A stretch of 64,000 bases of DNA from Klebsiella aerogenes KCTC 2190 (lineage in GTDB: Bacteria; Pseudomonadota; Gammaproteobacteria; Enterobacterales; Enterobacteriaceae): the NCBI RefSeq assembly GCF_000215745.1, contig NC_015663.1, positions 4,278,001 to 4,342,000 of the forward strand, given 5' to 3'. Every line of letters starts with the position of its first letter. Position 1 is the first letter of the stretch. The notes beneath the pieces were generated by a model that worked only from the letters and a program-made list of their open reading frames with translations, was not told the origin of the DNA and ran no database searches. A program made the translations under genes and the position numbers. Shown one piece after another: positions 1 through 7,999 of this stretch.

Positions 1-1
1 G

Positions 2-436
2 CCGATGTCGCAGAAACAGGTGATGGCGATGGTGCTGGGCGGTGTCTGCGGCGTACTGACCCTGGTCGGCGGTATTGGCCTGCTGGCGCGCCGCCTGACC
101 AACCCGCGCATTCGCGCCACCTCCACCACTGCGGACATCCTGATCCTGTGCATTCTACTGATTCAGTGCGCGCTGGGGCTGACGACCATCCCGTTCTCCG
201 CCCAGCATCCGGACGGCAGCGAAATGCTGAAACTGGTGGATTGGGCGCAGGCGGTAGTCACCTTCCACGGCGGCGCATCGGCGCATCTGGACGGCGTCGC
301 GTGGGTGTATCGCGTCCATCTGGTGCTGGGAATGACTATCTTCCTTATCTTCCCGTTCACCCGGCTGGTTCACGTCTGGAGCGCGCCGATAGAGTATTTC
401 ACCCGACGCTACCAGGTGGTGCGCTCCCGGCGCTGA
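2..436 (+). CDS. narV: Respiratory nitrate reductase gamma subunit, 3' part (NarV/NarI)
   Basis: Membrane cytochrome b subunit that passes quinol electrons to the NarZY/NarGH catalytic dimer at the cytoplasmic face of the inner membrane. The reading frame is open to the left edge, so only about the last 144 of some 225 residues are present. Visible are hydrophobic helices ([28 protein letters not shown]), a histidine in [10 protein letters not shown] and another in YRVHLVLGM, consistent with the NarI haem b ligands, and the C-terminal [16 protein letters not shown] typical of the family. NarV rather than NarI is chosen because nhoA lies next to it, as in the E. coli narZYWV region; sequence alone does not separate the two paralogues. 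Confidence 0.9.
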   Translation, partial: PMSQKQVMAMVLGGVCGVLTLVGGIGLLARRLTNPRIRATSTTADILILCILLIQCALGLTTIPFSAQHPDGSEMLKLVDWAQAVVTFHGGASAHLDGVAWVYRVHLVLGMTIFLIFPFTRLVHVWSAPIEYFTRRYQVVRSRR

Positions 437-532
437 GCGCTGGCGCCCCCAGCCATGCCCGTTTACCAATAGCCCGGACGAGGCGCCTGCGCCGACTCCG
501 GGTCATATTCATCAGCCCCGGCTCCAGCCTTT

Positions 533-569
533 ATGCCGGATGGCGGCTACGCCTTATCCGGCCTACAAC
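533..569. repeat. REP (repetitive extragenic palindromic) element
   Basis: The stretch beginning GCCGGATGGCGGC and ending CTTATCCGGCCTACA is a near-exact enterobacterial REP unit: an imperfect palindrome with GCCGGAT and ATCCGGC arms. It lies in the convergent space between the ends of narV and nhoA, the usual place for such elements, where they can stabilise mRNA 3' ends or bind DNA gyrase/IHF in BIME arrangements. Only one unit is seen. Confidence 0.85.
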
Positions 570-605
570 GGCGAAACTGCGCTTTCTTCGCCGTCGTCAT
601 CAGCG

Positions 606-1451
606 TTACTTCCCGGCTTCCGGATGGGTATCGAACGCCGCCATCACTGCTGCCAGCGCGGCTTCGCTGAAGCCGTGCTTCGGGTCATCTACACCAAGTC
701 CGAAGCGGGTTTGCAGCGTTTCATAAAGCGCCGACACGTCCGCAAGATCCACCTTCTCCACTACATGGTTATTTTCCCAGTGGGTAAAATGGAAATTGGT
801 GAGCGTCATTTTTCCGCCGTCCGGCAGATGACGACACATCAGCAGATGATGGCGGAAATGGGACTGCGGCCAATGCGCCGACCAGAAGTTACCCATCACA
901 TAATCAGAGGCATATTGTCGCCCCAGATCGAAATGGTACATCGACTGCCAGTGTTCATGATGATTAAACTGCAGCGTCCACTCATCGCCTTCGTGCACCA
1001 GGCGGTAAACACCATGCGGCGTATGCTGCGGAATATCGGCCAGCAGCTTAATCGGCGCGGTCAGGGTTTGCCCCCCAAAACCGACATCAGCAATCCAGCG
1101 TTCGCCTTCGACCTCCACCAGCAGTAAGCGATGGGTGCGCGGCGGCATCTGCGGCGGATTCGCCAGCACCACGCGGCCCAACAGGCTGCGAACCGAGAAA
1201 CCGATCTCGCTTAGCGCCCGCTGCAACAGCCCGTTCTGTTCAAAGCAGTAGCCGCCGCGGCGGGCGGTGATTAACTTTTCCTCCAGCGCCCGATCGTCAA
1301 GGTGGATTTCACGCGGTAGCAGAACGTCCAGGTTCTCAAACGGGATCGCGCTATTATGATGGCTATGCAACTCTCGCAGGGTGTCAATGGAAACATCGGG
1401 GGTTCCCGTCCAGGCCAGACGAGTAAAATACGCGCTTAAAAATGGGGTCAT
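606..1451 (-). CDS. nhoA: N-hydroxyarylamine O-acetyltransferase NhoA
   Basis: Cytosolic arylamine N-acetyltransferase family enzyme that transfers acetyl from acetyl-CoA to arylamines and N-hydroxyarylamines. The catalytic triad is intact: Cys69 in RRGGYCFEQNG, His107 in PPRTHRLLLV and Asp122 in WIADVGFGGQ, in register with the E. coli enzyme. The ATG at 1451 (preceded by GGAGG) gives 281 residues, the family length; a TTG one codon upstream is not needed. It converges on narV with a REP between. E. coli yddE, which sits between narV and nhoA there, is absent. Confidence 0.96.
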   Translation of the reverse strand: MTPFLSAYFTRLAWTGTPDVSIDTLRELHSHHNSAIPFENLDVLLPREIHLDDRALEEKLITARRGGYCFEQNGLLQRALSEIGFSVRSLLGRVVLANPPQMPPRTHRLLLVEVEGERWIADVGFGGQTLTAPIKLLADIPQHTPHGVYRLVHEGDEWTLQFNHHEHWQSMYHFDLGRQYASDYVMGNFWSAHWPQSHFRHHLLMCRHLPDGGKMTLTNFHFTHWENNHVVEKVDLADVSALYETLQTRFGLGVDDPKHGFSEAALAAVMAAFDTHPEAGK

Positions 1452-1625
1452 CAACGCCTCCAGCTTTTGGTGTCCGACATTTATAGCCTATTTTTTCCCC
1501 GCGACGGTGTATTTTGTGCGATCGCGCCAGCTGATATCTGATTTACATAGCCGTTGATGTATTGATTACCTTTGTATTGTGAATAAACTACTTACAGGCA
1601 TTCGCCCACTCACCAAGGAACGCTT

Positions 1626-2207
1626 ATGAGCCGTTTTCGCCACGTGGAACTTCAGTACGCCAGCCGCCTGCTCAACCACGGCCCGACCATTATGATCACC
1701 AGTTATGATGCGCAGTCAGGACGGCGTAACGTGATGTCCGCCGCCTGGTCGATGCCGGTTGAGTTTGCCCCGCCGCGAGTGGCTATTGTGGTGGATAAAA
1801 GCACCTGGACGCGGGAGATCATTGAGCGTAACGGCGCCTTTGGCATTGTGGTGCCGGGCGTGGCCGCCGCCAGTTGGGTCTATGCGGTCGGCAGCGTGAG
1901 CGGGCGTGATGAAGATAAGTTCAATGCTTACGGAATCCCGGTGGTGAATGGGCCCGAACTGGGGCTACCGTTAATTGAAGAGAAATGCCTGGCGTGGATG
2001 GAATGCCGTCTGCTACCCGCCACCGCGGCACAAGAGCAATACGATACGCTGTTTGGAGAAGTGGTTGCCGCCGCGGCCGATGAACGAGCCTTCGTCAGCG
2101 GGCGCTGGCAGTTTGATGATGACAAACTCAATACTATTCACCATCTCGGTACCGGCAATTTTGTCGCCAGCGGCCGTCACGTGCAGGCGAATACGCCACA
2201 TAATTAA
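1626..2207 (+). CDS. yddH: Flavin reductase-like domain protein YddH
   Basis: A 193-residue cytosolic protein of the flavin reductase-like (DIM6/NtaB, FMN-binding split-barrel) family, expected to bind FMN and possibly supply reduced flavin or act as a small oxidoreductase; the E. coli homologue has no settled function. Family features include SRLLNHGPTIMIT near the N-terminus, MSAAWSMPVEFAPPRVAIVVD around residues 38-57 and a conserved YAVGSVSGRDEDKF. An AAGGAA Shine-Dalgarno precedes the ATG, and an intrinsic terminator follows the stop. Its position between nhoA and pptA matches E. coli. It reads divergently from nhoA. Confidence 0.88.
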   Translation: MSRFRHVELQYASRLLNHGPTIMITSYDAQSGRRNVMSAAWSMPVEFAPPRVAIVVDKSTWTREIIERNGAFGIVVPGVAAASWVYAVGSVSGRDEDKFNAYGIPVVNGPELGLPLIEEKCLAWMECRLLPATAAQEQYDTLFGEVVAAAADERAFVSGRWQFDDDKLNTIHHLGTGNFVASGRHVQANTPHN

Positions 2208-2208
2208 C

Positions 2209-2240
2209 AGAATGACGGCAACTTTGCCGTCATTCCCTTT
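2209..2240 (+). terminator. Intrinsic terminator after yddH
   Basis: Perfect 10-bp arms AATGACGGCA and TGCCGTCATT with a 4-nt loop lie two bases after the yddH stop, followed by CCCTTT. The hairpin can also serve the converging LuxR-type gene that ends at 2250. Confidence 0.8.
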
Positions 2241-2249
2241 CACCATCTT

Positions 2250-2849
2250 TTAGAGTAAGTGATAAGACGGCGGGCTTATCATGAAGCGATGAAAGTGACT
2301 TCCACCTTTAAGGTTGAAGTTAGCTTTAATTTTATCTAAATGCGCATAAATGGTTTTTACCCGCAGTCCCAACGCTCTGGCAATGGCGTTCACCGGAGTG
2401 CCTTTGGCGACATGATCAATAATCATCATTTCTCTTTCGCTGAGCGGAGCCCCATCTTTTGCCTTCATTACACTAAAATCCGGTTGACCATCATGATGAT
2501 ATAATTGCCGATGCTTGATCGTTAACAATAATTTTTGAACATTATCTATGGTTTCACGACTGCTTATCCATAATATATTTTGGCGAAATAAAAGCCGCCG
2601 TGAGTGAACGTTTCTGGAGGTGCTCACACCCAGAATCATGCCCTGATAAAATTGAGATAGCGCATAAATATGCTTGTAATCTTGATAGCCATGTAACGGC
2701 AATATAATGAGATCCGCTTGCTGTATAGAATGATTACAAAAATCCAAATCAGCGTAATCGATCTCATTATCGTCAGAAGCTATCTGTTGCAGACAGTGTT
2801 CCACGCCCAGTCGGAACCAAATATCCTTACTATTAATTATCACCTTCAA
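2250..2849 (-). CDS. LuxR-type (GerE fold) transcriptional regulator
   Basis: A 199-residue protein with a C-terminal LuxR/GerE helix-turn-helix at about residues 135-190: LSEREMMIIDHVAKG, then NAIARALGLRVKTIYAHLDKI. The N-terminal ~125 residues resemble a degenerate receiver-like domain (IINSKDIWFRLGVEHCL) but show no clear phospho-acceptor aspartate context, as in MrkI/FimW-type orphan regulators; that resemblance is inference. Codon use is clearly more AT-rich than nhoA or ansP, suggesting acquisition or H-NS-type silencing. Sixty bases separate it from the upstream winged-helix gene on the same strand, so they may be co-transcribed. Target genes are unknown. Confidence 0.8.
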   Translation of the reverse strand: MKVIINSKDIWFRLGVEHCLQQIASDDNEIDYADLDFCNHSIQQADLIILPLHGYQDYKHIYALSQFYQGMILGVSTSRNVHSRRLLFRQNILWISSRETIDNVQKLLLTIKHRQLYHHDGQPDFSVMKAKDGAPLSEREMMIIDHVAKGTPVNAIARALGLRVKTIYAHLDKIKANFNLKGGSHFHRFMISPPSYHLL

Positions 2850-2909
2850 TTTTATAACCTTAACATGAAAACGACAGGCATACCTTGAATACGGCAGACC
2901 CTATGGCTA

Positions 2910-3344
2910 TTAATTTAGCTCGGACAGCTCACAAAGCTGAACGGTCGCATCATTATTCTGGCAGAATGGTTTATGAGTTCTTACCGAATAAACACTCGTA
3001 ACGTAATGACTATTGATATAATAACCCTGAGTCTTAACGCGTAATATAATATCTTGTTCGATGCCGATATCCTTCAGGATCCGACGTAAATTTTGCATCA
3101 CTTGCCATAAACGTTGTGATGAGGGCCTTAAATCATTTTTCTCCCAGACATGTACCATCAACTCTTCATCACTAACCATTCTTTCAAGGCCATGTTCAAA
3201 TAAATACTCAATTAAACAGGCCATCGTTTTTCGTAGACGGATGTTTTTTCTATTACCACTTACAGTAGCTATTTCCCGGTACTTCAAGAAGTAAAAAAAA
3301 TCATCCTCTAATTGGTAACCAAGTAACGCACTACCTATTATCAT
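2910..3344 (-). CDS. Winged-helix (CadC/ToxR-like DNA-binding domain) regulator
   Basis: A 144-residue protein that is mostly an OmpR/CadC-type winged helix-turn-helix: IRLRKTMACLIEYLFEHG (about residues 35-52), VSDEELMVHVWEKN, then the recognition-helix region SSQRLWQVMQNLRRILKDIG and the wing ILRVKTQGYYI. Unlike CadC or ToxR it has no membrane segment or periplasmic domain, so it is a soluble stand-alone DNA-binding protein. The gene is AT-rich and followed on the same strand by the LuxR-type gene. The two probably form a regulatory pair inserted between yddH and pptA relative to E. coli. Function unknown. Confidence 0.75.
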   Translation of the reverse strand: MIIGSALLGYQLEDDFFYFLKYREIATVSGNRKNIRLRKTMACLIEYLFEHGLERMVSDEELMVHVWEKNDLRPSSQRLWQVMQNLRRILKDIGIEQDIILRVKTQGYYINSHYVTSVYSVRTHKPFCQNNDATVQLCELSELN

Positions 3345-3575
3345 TCATCTCTCCATGATAAAAATCATCATTTCAAAGGCAGGTTACATGGCAAATCAGC
3401 AATCGCCTAAACAATTTTGATATGCATAATAATCAAAACATAAAACTACATTTAAATACATACAAAGCGCAATGCACTATATAGTGCAGTATTATCAGTT
3501 ATTTATGTTGATTAGGATTATTCTTAAATGGCCAATTACTTTACAAAAGGTAAATTAATGAAAGGTATGGAAATC
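3345..3575. other. AT-rich intergenic region with a 16-bp perfect palindrome
   Basis: No open reading frame of note lies here. The stretch is strongly AT-rich and is the promoter region of the minus-strand winged-helix gene. It contains the perfect palindrome TGCACTATATAGTGCA at 3473-3488, about 130 bp upstream of that gene, a plausible operator. Confidence 0.55.
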
Positions 3576-3616
3576 AAAAAAAAGCCACTTTTATTGATCT
3601 GGATCAATAAAGTGGC
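3576..3616 (-). terminator. Intrinsic terminator after pptA
   Basis: On the minus strand GCCACTTTATTGATC and GATCAATAAAAGTGGC form a long stem (one mismatch/bulge) followed directly by a run of at least eight T. It lies about 80 bases beyond the pptA stop and ends the pptA/yncG side of the minus-strand genes. Confidence 0.88.
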
Positions 3617-3698
3617 ATATCTTTCGCTCAAGTAAAATTGACCTCGCCGATGGTAGTCTATTTAGCGTGACGAAAATGCGCTAACGGCGGCCGGTCTT

Positions 3699-3926
3699 TT
3701 ACATTCGGTATCCCGGTTTCTTAATCAAAGAATCCATCTGCGGCGCGATTTCATTATCCCATACCTGCTGCCAGTCGCTCTGCTGCACCTGATTGAGCGC
3801 AACGCTAACTGAACTGTCTTTTGTACTAAGATGGCGGATCAGAACTTCAGTGATTTCCGCAGCCAGCGCATTTTTTTGCTCTTCGCTCAGTTCACGGGGA
3901 AAACATTTAATATCAACATGTGGCAT
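3699..3926 (-). CDS. pptA: Tautomerase PptA (4-oxalocrotonate tautomerase family)
   Basis: A 75-residue tautomerase-superfamily protein. After removal of Met, Pro1 becomes the catalytic general base that interconverts enol and keto forms such as phenylpyruvate; the physiological substrate is unknown. The N-terminus [13 protein letters not shown] and C-terminus LIKKPGYRM match E. coli PptA, with two residues fewer at the C-terminus. An AGGAG Shine-Dalgarno lies just upstream of the ATG. It is downstream of, and in the same direction as, the GST gene, 68 bases apart, and is followed by a strong terminator. Confidence 0.94.
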   Translation of the reverse strand: MPHVDIKCFPRELSEEQKNALAAEITEVLIRHLSTKDSSVSVALNQVQQSDWQQVWDNEIAPQMDSLIKKPGYRM

Positions 3927-3994
3927 AGCAGGCTCCTTATTCTTGGGAATTTAAAACTATCACAGGTTTCCTGATGCAAGTCACAATTAGTGCT

Positions 3995-4612
3995 TTAAAG
4001 AAGATTGTTGTCACGCAGTACCTGCTGCAGTTCCGTACGGCGATAAACCGCCTGCGCCACGGCGGCAAACTTTGGCGTATGCGCCGCGAACCACTCTCGG
4101 CGCGGCCCCCAACTGTACATCGCGGCAATATAGCAATCCAACAGCGTGATATCCCCGCCCAAGGCGTAAGGCGCGGCAGCCAGCTGTTGTTCCAGCCATA
4201 GATACAGTGATTTGCGGTATTGCTGACAGCTCTCACGCAGTTCGTCAGGCGCTGAGGCTGTCCAGCGTTCGGGATAGTCGGCATAGGTGAAGGTAGGATA
4301 AATGTTAGCCACCAGCCAGATCAGCAAACGTTGAAACTGCCGGCGCTGTGGCGTACCGGCTGGCGGCGCCAAATCCGGGCGCTCGTCGAGGATCATCAGC
4401 GCTATCGCCGCCGACTCCGTCATTACGCTGCCATCAGCCAGCAGCAAAGTGGGCACCTGACACAGCGGGTTGATCGCCAACAGTTTCTCTCGCTGCGCGC
4501 CTGGCTGGTCAAAGCCATCGACATTGATAAAGTGATAAGGGATATTGGCCAACGTTAGCATCATCTCGCTTATCGCCGAGCCCCACCCCGGCACGCCATA
4601 CAATTTCATCAT
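3995..4612 (-). CDS. yncG: Glutathione S-transferase-like protein YncG
   Basis: A 205-residue protein with the two-domain GST layout: N-terminal thioredoxin-fold half with the cis-proline/glutathione-binding segment NPLCQVPTLLLADGSVMTESAAI around residues 49-71, and an alpha-helical C-terminal half containing LGGDITLLDCYIAAM. The start MMKLYGVPGWGSAISEMML closely matches E. coli YncG. It is probably cytosolic and glutathione-dependent; the substrate is unknown. GGGAG lies six bases before the ATG. Downstream is pptA; upstream, 35 bases away on the same strand, is the DUF1275 gene at the end of the sulfur-type cluster. Confidence 0.88.
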   Translation of the reverse strand: MMKLYGVPGWGSAISEMMLTLANIPYHFINVDGFDQPGAQREKLLAINPLCQVPTLLLADGSVMTESAAIALMILDERPDLAPPAGTPQRRQFQRLLIWLVANIYPTFTYADYPERWTASAPDELRESCQQYRKSLYLWLEQQLAAAPYALGGDITLLDCYIAAMYSWGPRREWFAAHTPKFAAVAQAVYRRTELQQVLRDNNLL

Positions 4613-4647
4613 CGTCAGCTCCCGCGTAGAAAACTTTTAGCGTAGCA

Positions 4648-5346
4648 CTAATTCCGCGCGGCGCTGAATTCGCGCCAGGCGACGATGGCCACCAGTACCA
4701 CCGGAATAAGTACCGAGTAAAAGCCCGCCAGGATGTAGCCCAGCGCTCCGAGCCCTGCGCCCAGCAGAAAACCGAGCACCGAAGCCCCCGATTTTTTGAT
4801 TTTCTCTCTATTCTCGCGGTTAGGCGCCTGGCACCAGTTCACCACATCGATGGTTAACTGCGTGACGTTGCCGGTCATCATCGTACTCGGGCTGGTGGTG
4901 GGTAATAATAAACGGGTGGTTGCATTCCTCACCCCCATCGCCATTACGCCTGCCATGCCGGTGATTAACGCGGTCGCGCTATCCGCGCCGACAAAGGGCT
5001 GCCACAGCAGCCCCAACAGGCCGAAAAGCAGTAACAGCAGGATCTCGACGACGAACAAGCCGCCAAGGAAGCGTGGCGTGATAATTTTTCGACGTTTGAT
5101 AACCAGCGTAACGAGCGCCACTGCCAGCATAAAAACAGGAATGGCGAGCAGTTTGGATAAAATACCTTCGCTGTTGGTGGCCAGTGCTGCACCGGCCACC
5201 ACCAGGTTTCCCGTGACGTGGGCGGTAAACAGGCCAAACAAGGTGATGAAGCTGATGGTGTCGATAGCGCCGCCGGAAGCGGCGAGCAACGCGGGTTCAC
5301 GATGGTGCTGCCAGCGTTGCTCCAGTAAGAGTTGGTTTTCAGCCAC
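4648..5346 (-). CDS. DUF1275 (YoaK-type) membrane protein
   Basis: A predicted inner-membrane protein of the DUF1275/YoaK family. Visible are several hydrophobic spans (LLAIPVFMLAVALVTLVI; FLGGLFVVEILLLLLFGLLGLLW; VLGFLLGAGLGALGYILAG) and the family motifs FGLFTAHVTGNLV and TSPSTMMTGNVTQL. The family's function is unknown. A GTG at 5346 gives 232 residues, the common family length; an in-frame ATG at 5415, five bases past the preceding gene's stop, would add 23 non-hydrophobic residues and cannot be excluded. As the last gene after the sulfur-type cluster it may be co-transcribed, perhaps as an exporter. Confidence 0.8.
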   Translation of the reverse strand: MAENQLLLEQRWQHHREPALLAASGGAIDTISFITLFGLFTAHVTGNLVVAGAALATNSEGILSKLLAIPVFMLAVALVTLVIKRRKIITPRFLGGLFVVEILLLLLFGLLGLLWQPFVGADSATALITGMAGVMAMGVRNATTRLLLPTTSPSTMMTGNVTQLTIDVVNWCQAPNRENREKIKKSGASVLGFLLGAGLGALGYILAGFYSVLIPVVLVAIVAWREFSAARN

Positions 5347-5419
5347 AGTGATTAATCCATTAAAAAGACACACGATGTAGCCATGAGTATAGCAATCCCT
5401 GCTATGAATAATCATTGCA

Positions 5420-6313
5420 TCAATAGGTTATCCCCGGCGGATTGACCTCCGATTGCCTGACTTCCTCCCCCTGTTCCCCCCAGCGCGCGAGCACCTGCTG
5501 ATACTCGCCGCGAGCGATCGCGCCGTTTAGCGCCGCCTGCAGCGCGTATACCAGCCCATTGCCTTTTTTAGTAGTAGTCGCCACCCAGGCTTTTTTGGGT
5601 CCCAGCCCGACGACTTTAGTTTTCCCGTTTAATGCAGCCTTATAAGAGGCCACCGACTGCGGGCCAAAAAAGATATCCGCCCTTCCCGACTGAATATACA
5701 AATTGCCGGAGGCATCGTCAGTAAGATAAACCGGTAACGCCGGCTGACGGCCGGCGGCTTCGTTTTCCGCATTCCACCCCAGCAGGATCCGCTCCTGGTT
5801 GGTGCCAGAACCGACAATGACTTTACGCCCCGAGAGATCCTGCGCATTTGAAATCCGCGTGATCTCACTGGTTGATTTGACCGAAAAGGCCAGCGAGTCA
5901 ACGCGGTAGGTGGCGAAATCGAACTTCTCTTTGCGCTTCTCGGTCACCGCAATGTTAATCAATGCCACATCGTAACGCCCTGACGCGATCCCCAAAGGCC
6001 AGTCCTCCCAGGCCGTAGGCACCAGCTTCAGTTTCAGTCCAAGGCTACCCGCCAGTAAACGGGCAATGTCCGGGTCGCTGCCGATGCGCGTACGGTTGTC
6101 GCTGGCCAGCAGCGCCAGCGGCGGCGAATTTAACGCCGAAATCGCCACCGTCAGCACGCCGGGCTCCACAAAACGATAGTTCGGCGGGATTTTGCTAATC
6201 GCGTTATCATCTCGCGTCACCGGCAATGGCCGTTCATTGGCGCGCAAATCAAGTTCGGCGCGCGCCTCGCCGATGCTCAGGAGCAGCATGAGAGCGGCAG
6301 CTAATTTCCTCAT
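5420..6313 (-). CDS. Periplasmic amino-acid ABC transporter binding protein (copy 1)
   Basis: A 297-residue family 3 extracellular solute-binding protein. It has a Sec signal peptide (MRKLAAALMLLLSIGEARA) and the family pattern LTVAISALNSPPLALLASDN, IGSDPDIARLLAGSLGL, WEDWPLGIASGRYDVAL, KRKEKFDFATYR and VIVGSGTNQERILL. It closely resembles the second binding protein at 8521-9453, so the two are paralogues sharing one permease and ATPase. The B. subtilis ytmI operon likewise has two binding proteins (TcyJ, TcyK). The ligand is probably a cysteine-derived amino acid such as an S-modified cysteine (inference from neighbours). Its start overlaps the ATPase gene end by four bases (ATGA). Confidence 0.9.
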   Translation of the reverse strand: MRKLAAALMLLLSIGEARAELDLRANERPLPVTRDDNAISKIPPNYRFVEPGVLTVAISALNSPPLALLASDNRTRIGSDPDIARLLAGSLGLKLKLVPTAWEDWPLGIASGRYDVALINIAVTEKRKEKFDFATYRVDSLAFSVKSTSEITRISNAQDLSGRKVIVGSGTNQERILLGWNAENEAAGRQPALPVYLTDDASGNLYIQSGRADIFFGPQSVASYKAALNGKTKVVGLGPKKAWVATTTKKGNGLVYALQAALNGAIARGEYQQVLARWGEQGEEVRQSEVNPPGITY

Positions 6314-7086
6314 GCCAGCACCCGTGATAAAAATTGCCGGGTGCGCTGGTGTTGCGGATTATTTAACACTTCATCGCTGCTGCCCTGTTCAACGATTTTG
6401 CCATCGACCATAAACACCACCTGGTCGGCAACCTCGCGGGCAAAGCCGATTTCATGCGTTACCACCACAAGCGTCGTCCCGGAGCGGGCAAGTTTTTTGA
6501 TCACATCAAGCACTTCGCCAACCAATTCCGGATCGAGCGCCGAGGTAGGTTCATCAAACAAGATCACGCGCGGATTGAGCGCCAGCGCGCGTGCGATGGC
6601 GATGCGCTGCTGCTGGCCGCCGGAAAGATGCCGTGACCAGGCATCGGCTTTGTTGCGCAAACCAACAATGTCCAACAGTTCATACGCACGAGCAATCGCC
6701 TCTTTGCGACTGGCCTGTTTATGGGCAATCGGCGCTTCAATCAGATTCTCCAGCACCGTCAGATGCGGGAACAAATTGAAGTTCTGAAATACATAGCCCA
6801 CGTTGACCCGCTGGCGAAGGATCTCTTTTTCTTTCAGCTCGTATAGCTTGTCGCCTTGACGGCGATAGCCGATATAGTCGCCATCAATCTGGATAAACCC
6901 TTCATCGACCCGTTCAAGATGGTTAATGGTGCGCAGCAGCGTCGATTTTCCCGAACCGGACGGCCCCAGGATCACCGTCACCGTTCCCGGCGCAATCTCC
7001 AGGGAGACATCATCCAGCGCTTTATGACGACCAAAGTATTTACTGACCCCGGTTATCGAAATATGACCATTACGAGAGTTGAGCAT
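6310..7086 (-). CDS. Amino-acid ABC transporter ATP-binding protein
   Basis: A 258-residue polar-amino-acid-type ATPase (GlnQ/TcyN family) powering the importer formed with the adjacent permease. Walker A is GPSGSGKST near residue 41, the Q-loop lies in NVGYVFQNFNLFPHLTVLEN, the signature is HLSGGQQQRIAIARAL, Walker B is VILFDEPTSALDPE and the switch histidine is in VVVTHEIGFA. Length and motifs are complete. It overlaps the permease gene by 17 bases upstream and the binding-protein gene by four downstream, indicating translational coupling in one operon. It shares the operon with monooxygenase and deacylase genes, as in B. subtilis ytm/yxe operons. Confidence 0.95.
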   Translation of the reverse strand: MLNSRNGHISITGVSKYFGRHKALDDVSLEIAPGTVTVILGPSGSGKSTLLRTINHLERVDEGFIQIDGDYIGYRRQGDKLYELKEKEILRQRVNVGYVFQNFNLFPHLTVLENLIEAPIAHKQASRKEAIARAYELLDIVGLRNKADAWSRHLSGGQQQRIAIARALALNPRVILFDEPTSALDPELVGEVLDVIKKLARSGTTLVVVTHEIGFAREVADQVVFMVDGKIVEQGSSDEVLNNPQHQRTRQFLSRVLA

Positions 7087-7990
7087 GGACGGCCTCCTGC
7101 GGCTGACGAGCCGGTTGGTTAACGCGAGTATTACGCACGCTGTTCACCGCTGAGCGCCGTTCGCTGCGCGCCAGCGCGCGTTCAACCAGGTACTGAATTG
7201 CAGAAAGCACGCTGGTAATCACCAGGTACCACGCGGCGCCCACCATCAGTAACGGGATCACTTCCTGGGTGCGGTTATAGATCATCTGAATGGTGTAGAA
7301 CAATTCCGGCATCGCCAGCACGTAAACCATCGCCGTCCCTTTTGCCAGGCTAATGATTTCATTGAACCCCGCAGGCAAAATGGTGCGCAGCGCTTGCGGC
7401 AAAATGATCCGCAGCGTACGTCGCCAGGCGGGGAGTCCCAGCGCGGCGGCGGCCTCATACTGCCCGTGATCCACGCCCAAAAAGCCTCCGCGGATAATTT
7501 CGGCAGTATAGGCGCTCTGCACCAGCGTCAGGCCAACTACTGCCGTGGAGAACTGCCCCAGTACATTGATAGTCTGGTAGCTCGCCCAGGTTATGCCGGT
7601 GAAGGGGATCCCCAACGATAAGCTGTCGTAGAGATATGAAAAGTTGTACAGAATGATCAACACCACGATTAGCGGCAGCGAACGAAACAGCCAGATATAC
7701 CCCCATGCCAGGCTGCTGAGCAGCCACGACGACGACAAGCGGGCCAGCGCCAACAGGCCGCCGAAGATGACGCTTAAAAAGGTACCAAGTAGTGTAAGCA
7801 GCAGCGTTTGCCCCAACCCCTCAAGGATCACCGGGTCGAAGAACCAGTGTGCGAACACCCCCCACTCCCAGCGCGGATTGAACGCGACCGACTGCACGAC
7901 GACCGCCAGCACCAGCAGGGCCAATACCGCCCCGGCGACGCGCAGCGGATAGCGAGCCGGAACCACTTTAATCGTTTCAGATGATTGCAT
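7070..7990 (-). CDS. Amino-acid ABC transporter permease
   Basis: A 306-residue inner-membrane permease of the HisM/GlnP family. An N-terminal membrane span (VAGAVLALLVLAVVVQSVAF) is followed by the core with ILEGLGQTLLLTLLGTFLSVI, the LFRSLPLIVVLIILY segment and the EAA-type cytoplasmic loop EAAAALGLPAWRRTLRIILP around residues 180-200 that docks on the ATPase. A single permease gene implies a homodimeric channel. The ATG lies nine bases after the GNAT gene stop. It works with the 6310 ATPase and the two binding proteins at 5420 and 8521. Confidence 0.95.
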   Translation of the reverse strand: MQSSETIKVVPARYPLRVAGAVLALLVLAVVVQSVAFNPRWEWGVFAHWFFDPVILEGLGQTLLLTLLGTFLSVIFGGLLALARLSSSWLLSSLAWGYIWLFRSLPLIVVLIILYNFSYLYDSLSLGIPFTGITWASYQTINVLGQFSTAVVGLTLVQSAYTAEIIRGGFLGVDHGQYEAAAALGLPAWRRTLRIILPQALRTILPAGFNEIISLAKGTAMVYVLAMPELFYTIQMIYNRTQEVIPLLMVGAAWYLVITSVLSAIQYLVERALARSERRSAVNSVRNTRVNQPARQPQEAVHAQLS

Positions 7991-7999
7991 GACGCCTCC

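Noticed and set aside
540-1127. 195-codon plus-strand reading frame
   Set aside because: Antisense to the 3' half of nhoA and begins inside the REP element; shadow frame.
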